A DNA stretch of 34,227 nt from Flavobacterium sp. (lineage in GTDB: Bacteria; Bacteroidota; Bacteroidia; Flavobacteriales; Flavobacteriaceae), in the NCBI GenBank assembly GCA_018401995.1, contig JAGYJR010000021.1, forward strand, positions 1 through 34,227. The letters are read 5' to 3'. Shown here piece after piece: positions 17,843-25,848 of this stretch (the stretch's first letter is position 1; the number at the start of each line of letters is the position of its first letter). The translations under genes were made by a program, and so were the position numbers. Under the pieces are notes generated by a model that was given only the letters and a program-made list of their open reading frames with translations, did no database searches and had not been told where the DNA came from.

Positions 17843-18679
17843 AAGTAATTTATGCAAAATAAAGAAAGTCAAAAGTGGTATAATAAAATTGCTTGCTCTT
17901 ACTACAAACTCAAAACTGTATTGATGCATTATTTGTGAGATAAAATTACTATCAAAATGAGCTATAATTCTAGCAATTGCAGTTAGAAATCCCCAAAAAG
18001 CGGCATAAATTAAAACATACTTACTTATTGATTTTACAAATAATAAGGGGAAAATTAAAATATCCAAAATTCCAACAAAAAGTAAAAACAATCTAGCATT
18101 TGATTCGTTGGTATGTAAAACAGAAATTGTCATATCAATAAAATTTCCAGGAACTGGATAAAATCCTAATGCATACAAACCATGTGCGAAAAAAGTAAAA
18201 CCAATAGCCAATTTTACAACCAAAATAAATCGACTTAATCTGAAATTTGTTGAAAAAACATAAAGCAACAAAAAAGGCAATGCAATTTGCAAGGTGTATT
18301 CAAAAAATTGGCCTATTTGAAAAAAAGACTCTTTCGTAAAAAGTAACGCTAAAAGTATTTGCCAAAAACCACCAATAGCAATTGGAATCTTAAAATAATT
18401 GAAATTTCGGCTATTCAAAAAATAGACTAAAACAGCCAATGCAACAAAAAACAAACCAATTAGCTTTATGCCAAATTGAATCTTTGCATCAACCGCTAAA
18501 CTATTAGCATAATCCTTCCATTCTAATCCAAAAAAAGATTTAAGAATTGGCGCTAAATGCTTTTCATTCCAAATAAACGTACGATAGGGAACATCCCAGA
18601 ATAAATGTTGGTAAGCTCTACCGAGAAAAACAGTGATTACAGATAACTTTAATAAAAATAAATGTTGTGATTTCATCAA
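17765..18679 (-). CDS. Polytopic membrane protein of unknown function
   Basis: I do not recognise a named family. The 304-residue protein is very hydrophobic, with about seven to eight predicted membrane helices from residue 8 to about 280 (for example IKLIGLFFVALAVLVYFL, LQIALPFLLLYVF and FIIPLLTFFILHKLLL). A short polar tail rich in Q, N and K follows (EQKQQQYCPKDNNNWS). An aromatic HLFWDVPYRTFIWNE stretch lies near the N-terminus, and FTFFAHGLYALGFYPVPGNF near the middle resembles DoxX-like membrane proteins, but this is a weak similarity. The polar tail is encoded entirely within the 78-base convergent overlap with the SLC13 gene, so it may be a fortuitous extension. The start at 18679 reads MMKSQ; the second Met is equally possible. 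Confidence 0.8.
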   Translation of the reverse strand: MMKSQHLFLLKLSVITVFLGRAYQHLFWDVPYRTFIWNEKHLAPILKSFFGLEWKDYANSLAVDAKIQFGIKLIGLFFVALAVLVYFLNSRNFNYFKIPIAIGGFWQILLALLFTKESFFQIGQFFEYTLQIALPFLLLYVFSTNFRLSRFILVVKLAIGFTFFAHGLYALGFYPVPGNFIDMTISVLHTNESNARLFLLFVGILDILIFPLLFVKSISKYVLIYAAFWGFLTAIARIIAHFDSNFISQIMHQYSFEFVVRASNFIIPLLTFFILHKLLLEQKQQQYCPKDNNNWSNQTNKNSA

Positions 18680-18819
18680 TTATCAATTAAAGCACAATAT
18701 TACCACGTAAATGTTAACGCAACATTAGTGGAACAAAACCAAATTGTCATTTAATTGTTATGGATTTTATTAAAAAATTAACTTTAATAAAGCATCAATT
18801 TTCGTGTAAAAAATCAGAA

Positions 18820-18827
18820 TATTTTTG
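18820..18827 (+). promoter_or_regulatory. -7 box for the secreted phosphoesterase gene
   Basis: TATTTTTG matches TAnnTTTG, 28 bases before the ATG at 18856. The rest of the 176-base gap (18680-18855) shows nothing else I can name. Confidence 0.4.
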
Positions 18828-18855
18828 AACTTTCAACCAACACAAATTAACAAAA

Positions 18856-21192
18856 ATGAAAAACAACTATCTTTTACTATTACTATTTGTATCCTTAATT
18901 GGATTTAGTAATACAGACAAGTATCGTATTGTGCTTTTAGACGATCCAAGTTCAACTATTACTATTGCGTGGAATCAAATTTCAGGAACAGCACCAACGG
19001 TTTATTACGGAACAACCGATTTTGGAACCAACTGGGCTTCTTATCCAAATAGTAAAACTCCAGACCGAACTATGGTTTTTAGAGGAATGAACAATCAATT
19101 CGCTAGAATTTCAGGTTTAACACCAAATACAGCCTATTATTTTGTAATTAGAGACAGCCAAGGAACTAGTCAGCGTTTTTGGTTCAAAACTGCTCCTAAC
19201 GATTTAAGTAGATTATCTTTCATTGCTGGTGGCGATTCTAGAAACAACAGAACACCAAGACAAAATGCAAACAGATTAGTTGCTAAATTAAAACCAAATG
19301 CTGTTTTCTTTGGTGGAGACATGACAGATAGCGATAATGATGCACAATGGCAAGAATGGTTTGACGATTGGCAATTGACAACAGCTTCAGACGGAAGAAT
19401 GTTTCCAATTGTACCAACTAGAGGAAACCATGAAGGATCTTCAACAGTTTACAACTTATTTGACACACCAACAGCTGATTCTTACTATGCTATAACTTTT
19501 GGAAATAATTTATTTCGTTTGTACACTTTGAATTCAGAAATTTCAACTACTGGAAATCAAAACACATGGCTAAATTCGGACTTAGCGGCACATACAAACA
19601 CGATTTGGAAAAGTGCGCAATACCACAAACCTATGCGTCCGCATGTAGGTTCAAAATCAGAAGGAACTCACGTTTACAATGCTTGGGCAAATACGTTTTA
19701 TAATAATGAAGTGCGTTTGGTTATCGATAGTGATTCGCACTGTGTAAAACAAACTTGGCCTGTAAAACCATCTACAGAACCAGGAAGTTCAGAAGGCTTC
19801 ATTCAAGATGATGCTAATGGAACAGTTTATTTAGGCGAAGGTTGTTGGGGAGCACCATTAAGAGCAGCCAATGACAACAAACCTTGGACAAGAAATTCGG
19901 GTTCGTTTAACCAATTTAACTTAATTTTTGTTGATCAAAATAAAATTGAAGCGCGTGCAATTAATGTTGACAACGCAGTCAGTGTAGGAGAAAATTCAAA
20001 TAATGATTCTTTCAATTTACCAACAAATTTAAACGTTTGGAATCCAAGCAATGGTGATGTGGTTGAAATCTTCAAAAACTCGTATCAACCTTCACCACAA
20101 ATTGCAATGGCAGTTCCAAACGGACAATGTTATGACGATGGAAACAATATAGAAATTGATGTGAATATAGTGGAAAACGGTGGTGGTGTAACCAATGTGA
20201 ATTTCTATAGCAATGGAACTTATATTGGTTCAGATACAACTTTCCCATTTTCATACACGCACAATTTCACACCTGGAATTCATACTATAATGACCGTAGC
20301 AACTGATGCAAACGGAAGAACAGCTACTTCAGAGCGCTATATTTTTGTAGAATCTTTTACCAATGATATCACGTTTTCCATTTTAACTGGAGATGACGAT
20401 GTGGAAGAAGCTCAAGATGGAAGATTATACACCGATAGTTCTGATTTAGAAATGGTTTATGATAGCTTTAATAATTTATTCTATCAAACCATTGGATTGC
20501 GCTTTGGAAACATTAAAATTCCTCAAGGAGCTGTAATAAACAGTGCTTACATTCAATTTACAGCTGACGAATCTAACTCAGCAACAACGGAATTATTAAT
20601 TACTATCGAAGATTCTGAAAACGCAGGCGAATATGTAGAATCACTTCCGTTTGGAGTAAGTTCTAGAACGTATTTACCACAATCCGTGAGTTGGTCGCCA
20701 CCGGCTTGGACAGTAATTAACCAAAGTAACGCTAACCAACGAACACCTTCATTGGTAAACTTGGTACAACAAATAGTTTCAAAACCAACTTGGGAAACTG
20801 GAAACTCATTGGCTTTCAAAATCAACGGAACAGGAGTTAGTTTAACTAGTACAAGTGCTAAAAGAGTTGCCGATGCTTTCGAAGGCGGAGCAACAAAAGC
20901 ACCAAAATTAGTAGTGAACTATTCGTATTCATGCGGCACGTTAACAACTCCACAGTTTAATTTTGAAAACGATGTTATTGTTTTCTCCAACAACAATTCC
21001 ATTGGAATTCAATCAAAAGAAAACATTAATGAAATACAAGTTTATGATATAACTGGTAAAAAAGTTTTTCATACCAAAAATGTAAACGCTACAACCTACA
21101 CTATTGAAGCAATTGAAAGAAAAAAGCAATTGTTACTTCTAAAAATAACAAACCAAAATGGTATAATGAGCTCTAAAAAAATCATATACTAA
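18856..21192 (+). CDS. Secreted metallophosphoesterase with DNRLRE-like domain and T9SS sorting tail
   Basis: A 778-residue secreted protein. It has a signal peptide (about 1-19), a fibronectin-III-like N-domain of the purple-acid-phosphatase type (about 22-115, YRIVLLDDPSSTITIAWNQ ... TAYYFVIRDSQG), and a calcineurin-like metallophosphoesterase domain (about 120-345). Its metal-binding motifs are GGDSRN (about 126), FFGGDMTDSD (about 153), TRGNHEG (about 190), YHKP (about 257) and DSDSHC (about 293). An Ig-like module follows (about 425-500, NVNFYSNGTYIG), then a DNRLRE-like beta domain (about 510-695, RFGNIKIPQGAVINSAYIQF) and a C-terminal Por secretion tail (about 705-778, EIQVYDITGKKVF ... 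SKKIIY). The protein is therefore expected to cross the outer membrane by type IX secretion. It probably hydrolyses phosphate esters; the substrate is unknown. It is monocistronic, with its own terminator. Confidence 0.92.
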   Translation: MKNNYLLLLLFVSLIGFSNTDKYRIVLLDDPSSTITIAWNQISGTAPTVYYGTTDFGTNWASYPNSKTPDRTMVFRGMNNQFARISGLTPNTAYYFVIRDSQGTSQRFWFKTAPNDLSRLSFIAGGDSRNNRTPRQNANRLVAKLKPNAVFFGGDMTDSDNDAQWQEWFDDWQLTTASDGRMFPIVPTRGNHEGSSTVYNLFDTPTADSYYAITFGNNLFRLYTLNSEISTTGNQNTWLNSDLAAHTNTIWKSAQYHKPMRPHVGSKSEGTHVYNAWANTFYNNEVRLVIDSDSHCVKQTWPVKPSTEPGSSEGFIQDDANGTVYLGEGCWGAPLRAANDNKPWTRNSGSFNQFNLIFVDQNKIEARAINVDNAVSVGENSNNDSFNLPTNLNVWNPSNGDVVEIFKNSYQPSPQIAMAVPNGQCYDDGNNIEIDVNIVENGGGVTNVNFYSNGTYIGSDTTFPFSYTHNFTPGIHTIMTVATDANGRTATSERYIFVESFTNDITFSILTGDDDVEEAQDGRLYTDSSDLEMVYDSFNNLFYQTIGLRFGNIKIPQGAVINSAYIQFTADESNSATTELLITIEDSENAGEYVESLPFGVSSRTYLPQSVSWSPPAWTVINQSNANQRTPSLVNLVQQIVSKPTWETGNSLAFKINGTGVSLTSTSAKRVADAFEGGATKAPKLVVNYSYSCGTLTTPQFNFENDVIVFSNNNSIGIQSKENINEIQVYDITGKKVFHTKNVNATTYTIEAIERKKQLLLLKITNQNGIMSSKKIIY

Positions 21193-21212
21193 ATTAATTC
21201 TATCTCTTCTCT

Positions 21213-21244
21213 AAAACTCGAATAGCAATATTCGAGTTTTTTTT
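21213..21244 (+). terminator. Hairpin terminator after the phosphoesterase gene
   Basis: AAAACTCGAATA (21213-21224), loop GCAA, TATTCGAGTTTT (21229-21240), then TTTT: a perfect 12-bp stem with a stable tetraloop and a T tail. Confidence 0.9.
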
Positions 21245-21276
21245 ATGCTATATTTCTGTATCATTTAGTATTCAAC

Positions 21277-21284
21277 TATATTTG
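21277..21284 (+). promoter_or_regulatory. -7 box for rlmD, almost abutting the start codon
   Basis: TATATTTG, an exact TAnnTTTG match, ends 4 bases before the rlmD ATG. If used, the transcript would begin at or within a few bases of the start codon (leaderless or nearly so). Confidence 0.45.
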
Positions 21285-21288
21285 TGCC

Positions 21289-22704
21289 ATGGGAAAAAAG
21301 AGAACAGAAAAAATCGTATTCGAAAACGTAAAAGTCCTTGATGCAGGTGCAAAAGGCGTGTCGGTGGCAAAAGCACCAGACGGAAAAGTAATTTTCTTAC
21401 CAAATGTAGTGCCAGGCGATATGGTAGATGTACAAACCATGAAAAAAAGAAAAGCCTACTACGAAGGAAAAGCCATAAAAATTCATGAATTTTCTGAACA
21501 CAGAACCGATGTGGTTTGTGAACATTTCGGTGCTTGCGGTGGTTGCAAATGGCAGAACATGCAATACAGCCAACAATTGTTCTACAAAAATCAGGAAGTT
21601 TATAACAATTTAAAACGCATTGGAAAAATTGAATTACCAGAATTTGAGCCTATTTTAGGTTCGGAAAAACAATTTTTCTACAGAAATAAAATGGAATTCG
21701 GTTTCTCAAATGCCCGTTGGATGACGGATGCTGAAATTCAATCGGGAACTGAATTTGACAATAAAAATGCACTTGGTTTTCATATTCCAAGAATGTGGGA
21801 CAAGATTTTAGATATTGAGAAATGTCATTTACAAGAAGATCCATCCAACGAAATTCGTAACGAAATCAAACGATTTGCTAATGAAAATAATCTTACGTTC
21901 TTCAATGCAAGAGCTGTGGAAGGTTTGTTGCGAACGTTAATGATTCGTACGGCTTCAACTGGTGAACTTATGGTGTTAATTCAGTTTTTTGAAAACGACA
22001 AAAACGGAATCGAATTGATGATGAATTTCTTAGCGGAGCGTTTTCCTCAAATTACGTCGCTGCAATATGTTGTCAATCAGAAATTGAATGATACGTTGTA
22101 TGACCAAGACATTGTTTTGTTCAAAGGGCGCGCTTATATTTTGGAAGAAATGGAAGGATTGCATTTTAGTATTAATGCGAAATCGTTCTATCAAACCAAT
22201 TCAGATCAAGCGTACGAATTATACAAAATCACTAGAGATTTCGCTGGATTAACTGGAAACGAAACCGTTTACGATTTATATACCGGAACTGGAACTATAG
22301 CACAATTCGTATCGAAAAAAGCGAAAAAAGTAATTGGTGTGGAAGCCGTTCCAGAAGCCATTATCGATGCTAAAGCAAACGCGGAACGCAATAACATTAC
22401 CAATTGTGAGTTTTATGTTGGGGATATGAAGAACGTTTTCAACGACGAATTTATCAACCAACATGGACAACCTGATGTTATAATCACCGATCCACCACGA
22501 GACGGAATGCATAAAGATGTGGTAGAAATGTTATTGAAAACAGATGTACCAAAGATTGTATATGTAAGCTGTAATTCGGCAACACAAGCGCGTGATTTGG
22601 CTTTGATGGATGAGATATACAAAGTAGTTCGTGTACGTCCTGTAGATATGTTTCCACAAACACATCATGTGGAAAACGTAGTCTTGTTGGAAAAAAGAAA
22701 ATAA
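21289..22704 (+). CDS. rlmD: 23S rRNA (uracil-1939-C5)-methyltransferase RlmD
   Basis: RlmD methylates C5 of U1939 in 23S rRNA with S-adenosylmethionine. The 471-residue protein starts with a TRAM RNA-binding domain (about 5-62). An iron-sulfur site with Cys77, Cys83 and Cys86 (CEHFGACGGCKW) and Cys179 (IEKCHLQ) fits a 4Fe-4S cluster. The Rossmann methyltransferase domain follows (about 290-471), with VYDLYTGTGTIAQF for SAM binding, VIITDPPRDGMHKDV, and the catalytic nucleophile Cys428 in VYVSCNSATQARDL. All key residues are present. It is followed after 9 bases by the DUF6452 gene, a conserved Flavobacteriia order, so the three genes probably form one operon. Related TrmA/RlmC enzymes share the fold, but the TRAM plus four-Cys combination favours RlmD. 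Confidence 0.94.
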   Translation: MGKKRTEKIVFENVKVLDAGAKGVSVAKAPDGKVIFLPNVVPGDMVDVQTMKKRKAYYEGKAIKIHEFSEHRTDVVCEHFGACGGCKWQNMQYSQQLFYKNQEVYNNLKRIGKIELPEFEPILGSEKQFFYRNKMEFGFSNARWMTDAEIQSGTEFDNKNALGFHIPRMWDKILDIEKCHLQEDPSNEIRNEIKRFANENNLTFFNARAVEGLLRTLMIRTASTGELMVLIQFFENDKNGIELMMNFLAERFPQITSLQYVVNQKLNDTLYDQDIVLFKGRAYILEEMEGLHFSINAKSFYQTNSDQAYELYKITRDFAGLTGNETVYDLYTGTGTIAQFVSKKAKKVIGVEAVPEAIIDAKANAERNNITNCEFYVGDMKNVFNDEFINQHGQPDVIITDPPRDGMHKDVVEMLLKTDVPKIVYVSCNSATQARDLALMDEIYKVVRVRPVDMFPQTHHVENVVLLEKRK

Positions 22705-22713
22705 GAGAAATCT

Positions 22714-23208
22714 ATGAAGAAAATAGCTTTTATAGCAATATCATTACTTTTAGCCATTTCCTTTTGGAATTGTGAAAAAGATGATATTTGCGCCGAAGGA
22801 ACTCCAGTTACGCCAAGAGTTATCATTGAGTTTTTTGATGCTACCAATCAAACAACCCCAAAAAATATTACTAATTTAGGAGTAATTGCTACGGGTTTCA
22901 CAGAAGGTTTTACTTTTAATGGAACTAATAAAATTGAAGTTCCCTTACGAACCAATGTAGACATAACGGAATTGGATTTTGTTTTAAACGGAGCTGACAA
23001 TGATCCTGCTAATGACGAAACGGTTACATTAACTTTCAATTACGAAAGAAGTAACGTTTTTATCTCAAGAGCTTGTGGTTATAAAACTATTTTTAATTTA
23101 ACTAATGTTTTACCAACCGATTTTACAGGAACTTGGATTTCTAGCTTAACTATTGAACAACCTAATATCATAAACGAAAATGAAACACATATTAAAATTT
23201 ACTTTTAG
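22714..23208 (+). CDS. DUF6452 family putative lipoprotein
   Basis: A 164-residue protein that I match to the Flavobacteriia family DUF6452. It has a hydrophobic signal (about 3-18) followed by Cys20 and an acidic stretch (NCEKDDIC). The charge pattern just after the Cys resembles the Bacteroidetes lipoprotein export signal, which would place it on the outer membrane facing outward, although Asn at -1 is a poor lipobox residue. The mature part is beta-rich and has two further cysteines. Its last 29 bases overlap the DUF6048 gene, so the pair is probably translationally coupled. Function unknown. Confidence 0.8.
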   Translation: MKKIAFIAISLLLAISFWNCEKDDICAEGTPVTPRVIIEFFDATNQTTPKNITNLGVIATGFTEGFTFNGTNKIEVPLRTNVDITELDFVLNGADNDPANDETVTLTFNYERSNVFISRACGYKTIFNLTNVLPTDFTGTWISSLTIEQPNIINENETHIKIYF

Positions 23209-23872
23209 TCTTGTTGTTTTGTTTTCAATTGCTGGAAACGCACAAGATAGCATTCAAAAATTCCCAGAACGTTACGGATTGCGTGTTGGTGTAGATTTAC
23301 ATCGTTTGTCAAAATCTTTTTACGACGACAATTATCGTGGTTTAGAAATTGTGGGCGATTACCGTTTAACCAAAAAATTCTACATCGCTGGAGAATTAGG
23401 AAACGAAGAAAAAAAGGTAGACGATGACCGTCTAAACTTTACTACAAATGGTTCTTATTTCAAAGTTGGTTTCGATTACAATGCGTTTGAAAACTGGCTC
23501 GACATGGAAAACATGATTTATGCTGGTATGCGCGTTGGATTTAGTTCGTTTGACCACCAAGTAAATAGTTTTAAAATATATGAAAACAACGGCAATTATT
23601 ACGGACAAACCATCATAGCTCCAGGGGAAAAATTCAGCGGACAAACGGCTAGTTGGGTAGAAATTGTTGGTGGAATAAAAGCAGAGTTATTCAACAATCT
23701 ATACATGGGATTTTCCGTGCGATTGAATTATTTGATTTCCAATAAAGAACCAGAAAATTTTGCCAACTTATACATTCCAGGTTTCAACCGAACGTATGAT
23801 GGGAAATTTGGAGCCGGATTCAATTACACGTTGAGTTATTTTATTCCGATTTACAAGAAGAATAAACTGTAA
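23180..23872 (+). CDS. DUF6048 family outer-membrane-type protein
   Basis: A 230-residue protein with a signal peptide (MKHILKFTFSLVVLFSIAGN, cleavage near AQDS). The mature region alternates aromatic and polar residues in a transmembrane-beta manner (YGLRVGVDLHRLSKSFY, KFYIAGELGNE, LYMGFSVRLNYLIS, GAGFNYTLSYFIPIYK), which fits a small outer-membrane barrel. I match it to the DUF6048 family, which typically follows DUF6452 in Flavobacteriia. Its start codon lies 29 bases inside the upstream gene. A hairpin terminator follows the stop, ending the rlmD operon. Function unknown. Confidence 0.82.
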   Translation: MKHILKFTFSLVVLFSIAGNAQDSIQKFPERYGLRVGVDLHRLSKSFYDDNYRGLEIVGDYRLTKKFYIAGELGNEEKKVDDDRLNFTTNGSYFKVGFDYNAFENWLDMENMIYAGMRVGFSSFDHQVNSFKIYENNGNYYGQTIIAPGEKFSGQTASWVEIVGGIKAELFNNLYMGFSVRLNYLISNKEPENFANLYIPGFNRTYDGKFGAGFNYTLSYFIPIYKKNKL

Positions 23873-23880
23873 TAAATTAG

Positions 23881-23905
23881 TCCACAAGCAATTGTGGATT
23901 TTTTT
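23881..23905 (+). terminator. Hairpin terminator of the rlmD operon
   Basis: TCCACAA (23881-23887), loop GCAA, TTGTGGA (23892-23898), then seven T: a textbook intrinsic terminator. Confidence 0.9.
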
Positions 23906-23964
23906 ATAACAAATTCTTAAGTATGATTTTTTTTCATACATTTGGTTGAAACCAAAAAAAACCT

Positions 23965-24376
23965 ATGAATCCTATTTTAAGAAATATTTTAGCGGTAATC
24001 GCTGGAATTGTAATTGGCAGTAGTTAATATGAGTTTGATTACCGTTAGCTGCTCCATAATTCCTCCACCAGAAGGCTCAGATGTTACCACAACCGAAGGT
24101 TTAAAAGCTACCATGCCTTTATTTGAACCCAAACATTTTATTTTTCCGTTTTTAGCACATGCTTTGGGAACATTTGTTGGTGCTTTTATTGCAAGCTTAA
24201 TGGCTGCAACTCATAAAATGAAATTTGCATTTGCTATTGGTTTCTTTTTTCTTTTGGGCGGAATTGCAAGTGTTTTTATGTTGCCGTCACCAACTTGGTT
24301 TACCGCTTTAGATTTAGGTATTGCGTATCTTCCAATGGCTTATTTTGGTGGAAGATTAGCGAATAGAAAGAAATAA
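23965..24376 (+). pseudogene. Small membrane protein gene interrupted by a frameshift near its 5' end
   Basis: The ATG at 23965 opens MNPILRNILAVIAGIVIGSS and then hits a stop at 24025-24027. In another frame, sequence overlapping this point (from 24014) continues as VVNMSLITVSCSIIPPPEG to a stop at 24376. Joined, they give an ordinary protein of about 137 residues with a hydrophobic N-terminal helix, an EGSDVTTTEGLKATM segment and three further membrane helices (HALGTFVGAFIASLMAA, FAIGFFFLLGGIASVFML, YLPMAYFGGRL). The joint at about 24019-24024 (ggcagtagtt) is explained by loss of one GT from a GTGT-type sequence. The downstream frame's own first start would be TTG at 24014, which would lose the first helix. 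The gene may be a true pseudogene or reflect a sequencing error. Function unknown. Confidence 0.75.
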
Positions 24377-24386
24377 TATTTTTTTA

Positions 24387-25295
24387 TTACTCAAATTTTT
24401 CTTTTATAATTTGCTCTTTTTCTTTAGACAAATAATCCAAAAACGCTGCTGCAACTGGACTATGATTTTTTCCTTTTAACCAGATTAAACTCCAAGTAGT
24501 TTCAATAGGTAAGCCTTGTGTAGGAATAATTTGCAACTCATTGGATACAATTTCTTTTCGAATACCGATAATTGGCATTATTGAACAACCCAAACCAGCC
24601 AGAATAGCCTGCTTAACTGCTTCGTTTGAAGTCAACTCCATTTTTTTAGGAACAATAATGGCATTTTGATTAATAAAACGCTCCATGGCTTGTCGTGTTC
24701 CTGAGCCTTTTTCTCTGAAAATCAAGGGCAATTGCTTAAAAATTTCTTCAGTGGAAGTTTTCTTATTGAAACTAACTTCATTATTTCCAACCAAAAACAA
24801 ACGATTCGGCATCAAATCAATTTGCTCAATTTTTAAATGTTCAGGCAAAATGGAAACCAATGCAAAATCCACTTCGTTTAGCTCTAAACTTTCAAGAACT
24901 TTGTTTTTATTGGTTACATCCATTTCCAATTCAATGCCATCATGCGTTTTCATAAAACCCGACAAAAAATAAGGCAAAACATATTTCCCAGTTGAAACCA
25001 CCGAAATCTTTAGTTTTCCATACAATTGTCCTTTATATGCCAATGATTTATGGTTGATAGCACTTACTTGATTCAAAATAGCTTCTGCTGCATGAGCCAC
25101 TTCTTTACCAAAATCAGTTACATAAATCTTTCTACCAACTACTTCTGTTAATGGAATTTCAAATTGATCTTGAAAATTTTTTAACTGAATAGAAACTGCT
25201 GGCTGTGTCAAATGCAACTCCTCAGAAGCTTTGGTTACGCTCTTGGTTTGTACCACTTTAAGGAAGATTCTAAGTTGATTCAAAGTATAGTTCAT
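24387..25295 (-). CDS. LysR family transcriptional regulator
   Basis: A 302-residue DNA-binding regulator. Residues 1-60 hold the LysR winged helix-turn-helix (LNQLRIFLKVVQTKSVTKAS, then ELHLTQPAVSIQLKNFQDQF). Residues about 88-300 form the periplasmic-binding-protein-like effector domain (GKLKISVVSTGKYVLPYFL ... AILAGLGCSIMPIIGI). It is divergent from the operon that ends in the SbtA-like bicarbonate transporter. LysR proteins such as CcmR/CmpR control bicarbonate uptake genes in cyanobacteria, so a similar role here is a reasonable inference. The effector is unknown. A minus-strand TATCTTTG box lies at 25320-25327. Confidence 0.94.
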   Translation of the reverse strand: MNYTLNQLRIFLKVVQTKSVTKASEELHLTQPAVSIQLKNFQDQFEIPLTEVVGRKIYVTDFGKEVAHAAEAILNQVSAINHKSLAYKGQLYGKLKISVVSTGKYVLPYFLSGFMKTHDGIELEMDVTNKNKVLESLELNEVDFALVSILPEHLKIEQIDLMPNRLFLVGNNEVSFNKKTSTEEIFKQLPLIFREKGSGTRQAMERFINQNAIIVPKKMELTSNEAVKQAILAGLGCSIMPIIGIRKEIVSNELQIIPTQGLPIETTWSLIWLKGKNHSPVAAAFLDYLSKEKEQIIKEKFE

Positions 25296-25388
25296 AAATT
25301 TATTTTATAAATATCATTGCAAAGATAAATAAAAATATATGAAAAATTATATACAATTTTGTTCCGTAAAATAAAAACAATACTACAA
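25296..25388. promoter_or_regulatory. Divergent intergenic region of the LysR gene and the bicarbonate operon
   Basis: This 93-base, very AT-rich gap holds an exact minus-strand -7 box (TATCTTTG, 25320-25327) for the LysR gene. It also has overlapping AT dyads around 25304-25318 (ATAAATTTAT, TTTATAAA) of the size expected for a LysR operator. The operator assignment is inference. Confidence 0.4.
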
Positions 25389-25574
25389 ATGAACAAAGTA
25401 GTTTTACTCATAATTACCTTAGTAGATTTACTAATGATTGGAATTGTTTACCTAACCGAAGGAACAATTGAAAAAGAACTCTTAATTGGACTATTCATTT
25501 TCTTCTCACTATTTATACTACGAATTCTATCTAATCAAATCTTTATTTCTAATGGAAACAACAAAAAAAATTAG
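25389..25574 (+). CDS. Small two-helix membrane protein
   Basis: A 61-residue protein with two hydrophobic segments (VVLLIITLVDLLMIGIVYL and LLIGLFIFFSLFILRIL) and a short polar NGNNKKN tail. The ATG at 25389 is preferred over an in-frame TTG 30 bases upstream. It is the first gene of a compact operon, and its last 23 bases overlap the next gene's start. I recognise no family. The reading frame depends on length and context alone, so confidence is moderate. Confidence 0.6.
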   Translation: MNKVVLLIITLVDLLMIGIVYLTEGTIEKELLIGLFIFFSLFILRILSNQIFISNGNNKKN

Positions 25575-25848
25575 TTTAATCGAAGGCAATTACTCGCCAA
25601 GTGAAGCCAAAGAAATGCTTTTGGACTTGTACCACAAAAACATCAATTTCAATAAAGTAAAAAATTTTAGTTCACAAATTCGCTTTGGTGAAGACGATAA
25701 AACGGCTGTGGAAAATATTGAAAACCTAACCAAAGCTGTGAATTATTTAAATCAATTATTAAAAGACGCTCAAGCAGAAAATAAAAATTTAGTCATTAAA
25801 TCGGTGATTGAAATTGCATACGAAAATGAATTACAAACTGTTCGCTAA
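25552..25848 (+). CDS. Small helical protein of unknown function
   Basis: A 98-residue soluble protein starting METTKKISLIEG. The frame is open further upstream, but this ATG gives a sensible N-terminus and a 23-base overlap with the preceding gene. The sequence is helical and mixed-charge (SPSEAKEMLLDLYHKNINF, ENIENLTKAVNYLNQLLKD), with no signal or cysteine. Its end overlaps the zinc-ribbon gene by 23 bases, the same overlap as at its own start, which suggests translational coupling through the first three genes. No family recognised. Confidence 0.72.
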   Translation: METTKKISLIEGNYSPSEAKEMLLDLYHKNINFNKVKNFSSQIRFGEDDKTAVENIENLTKAVNYLNQLLKDAQAENKNLVIKSVIEIAYENELQTVR

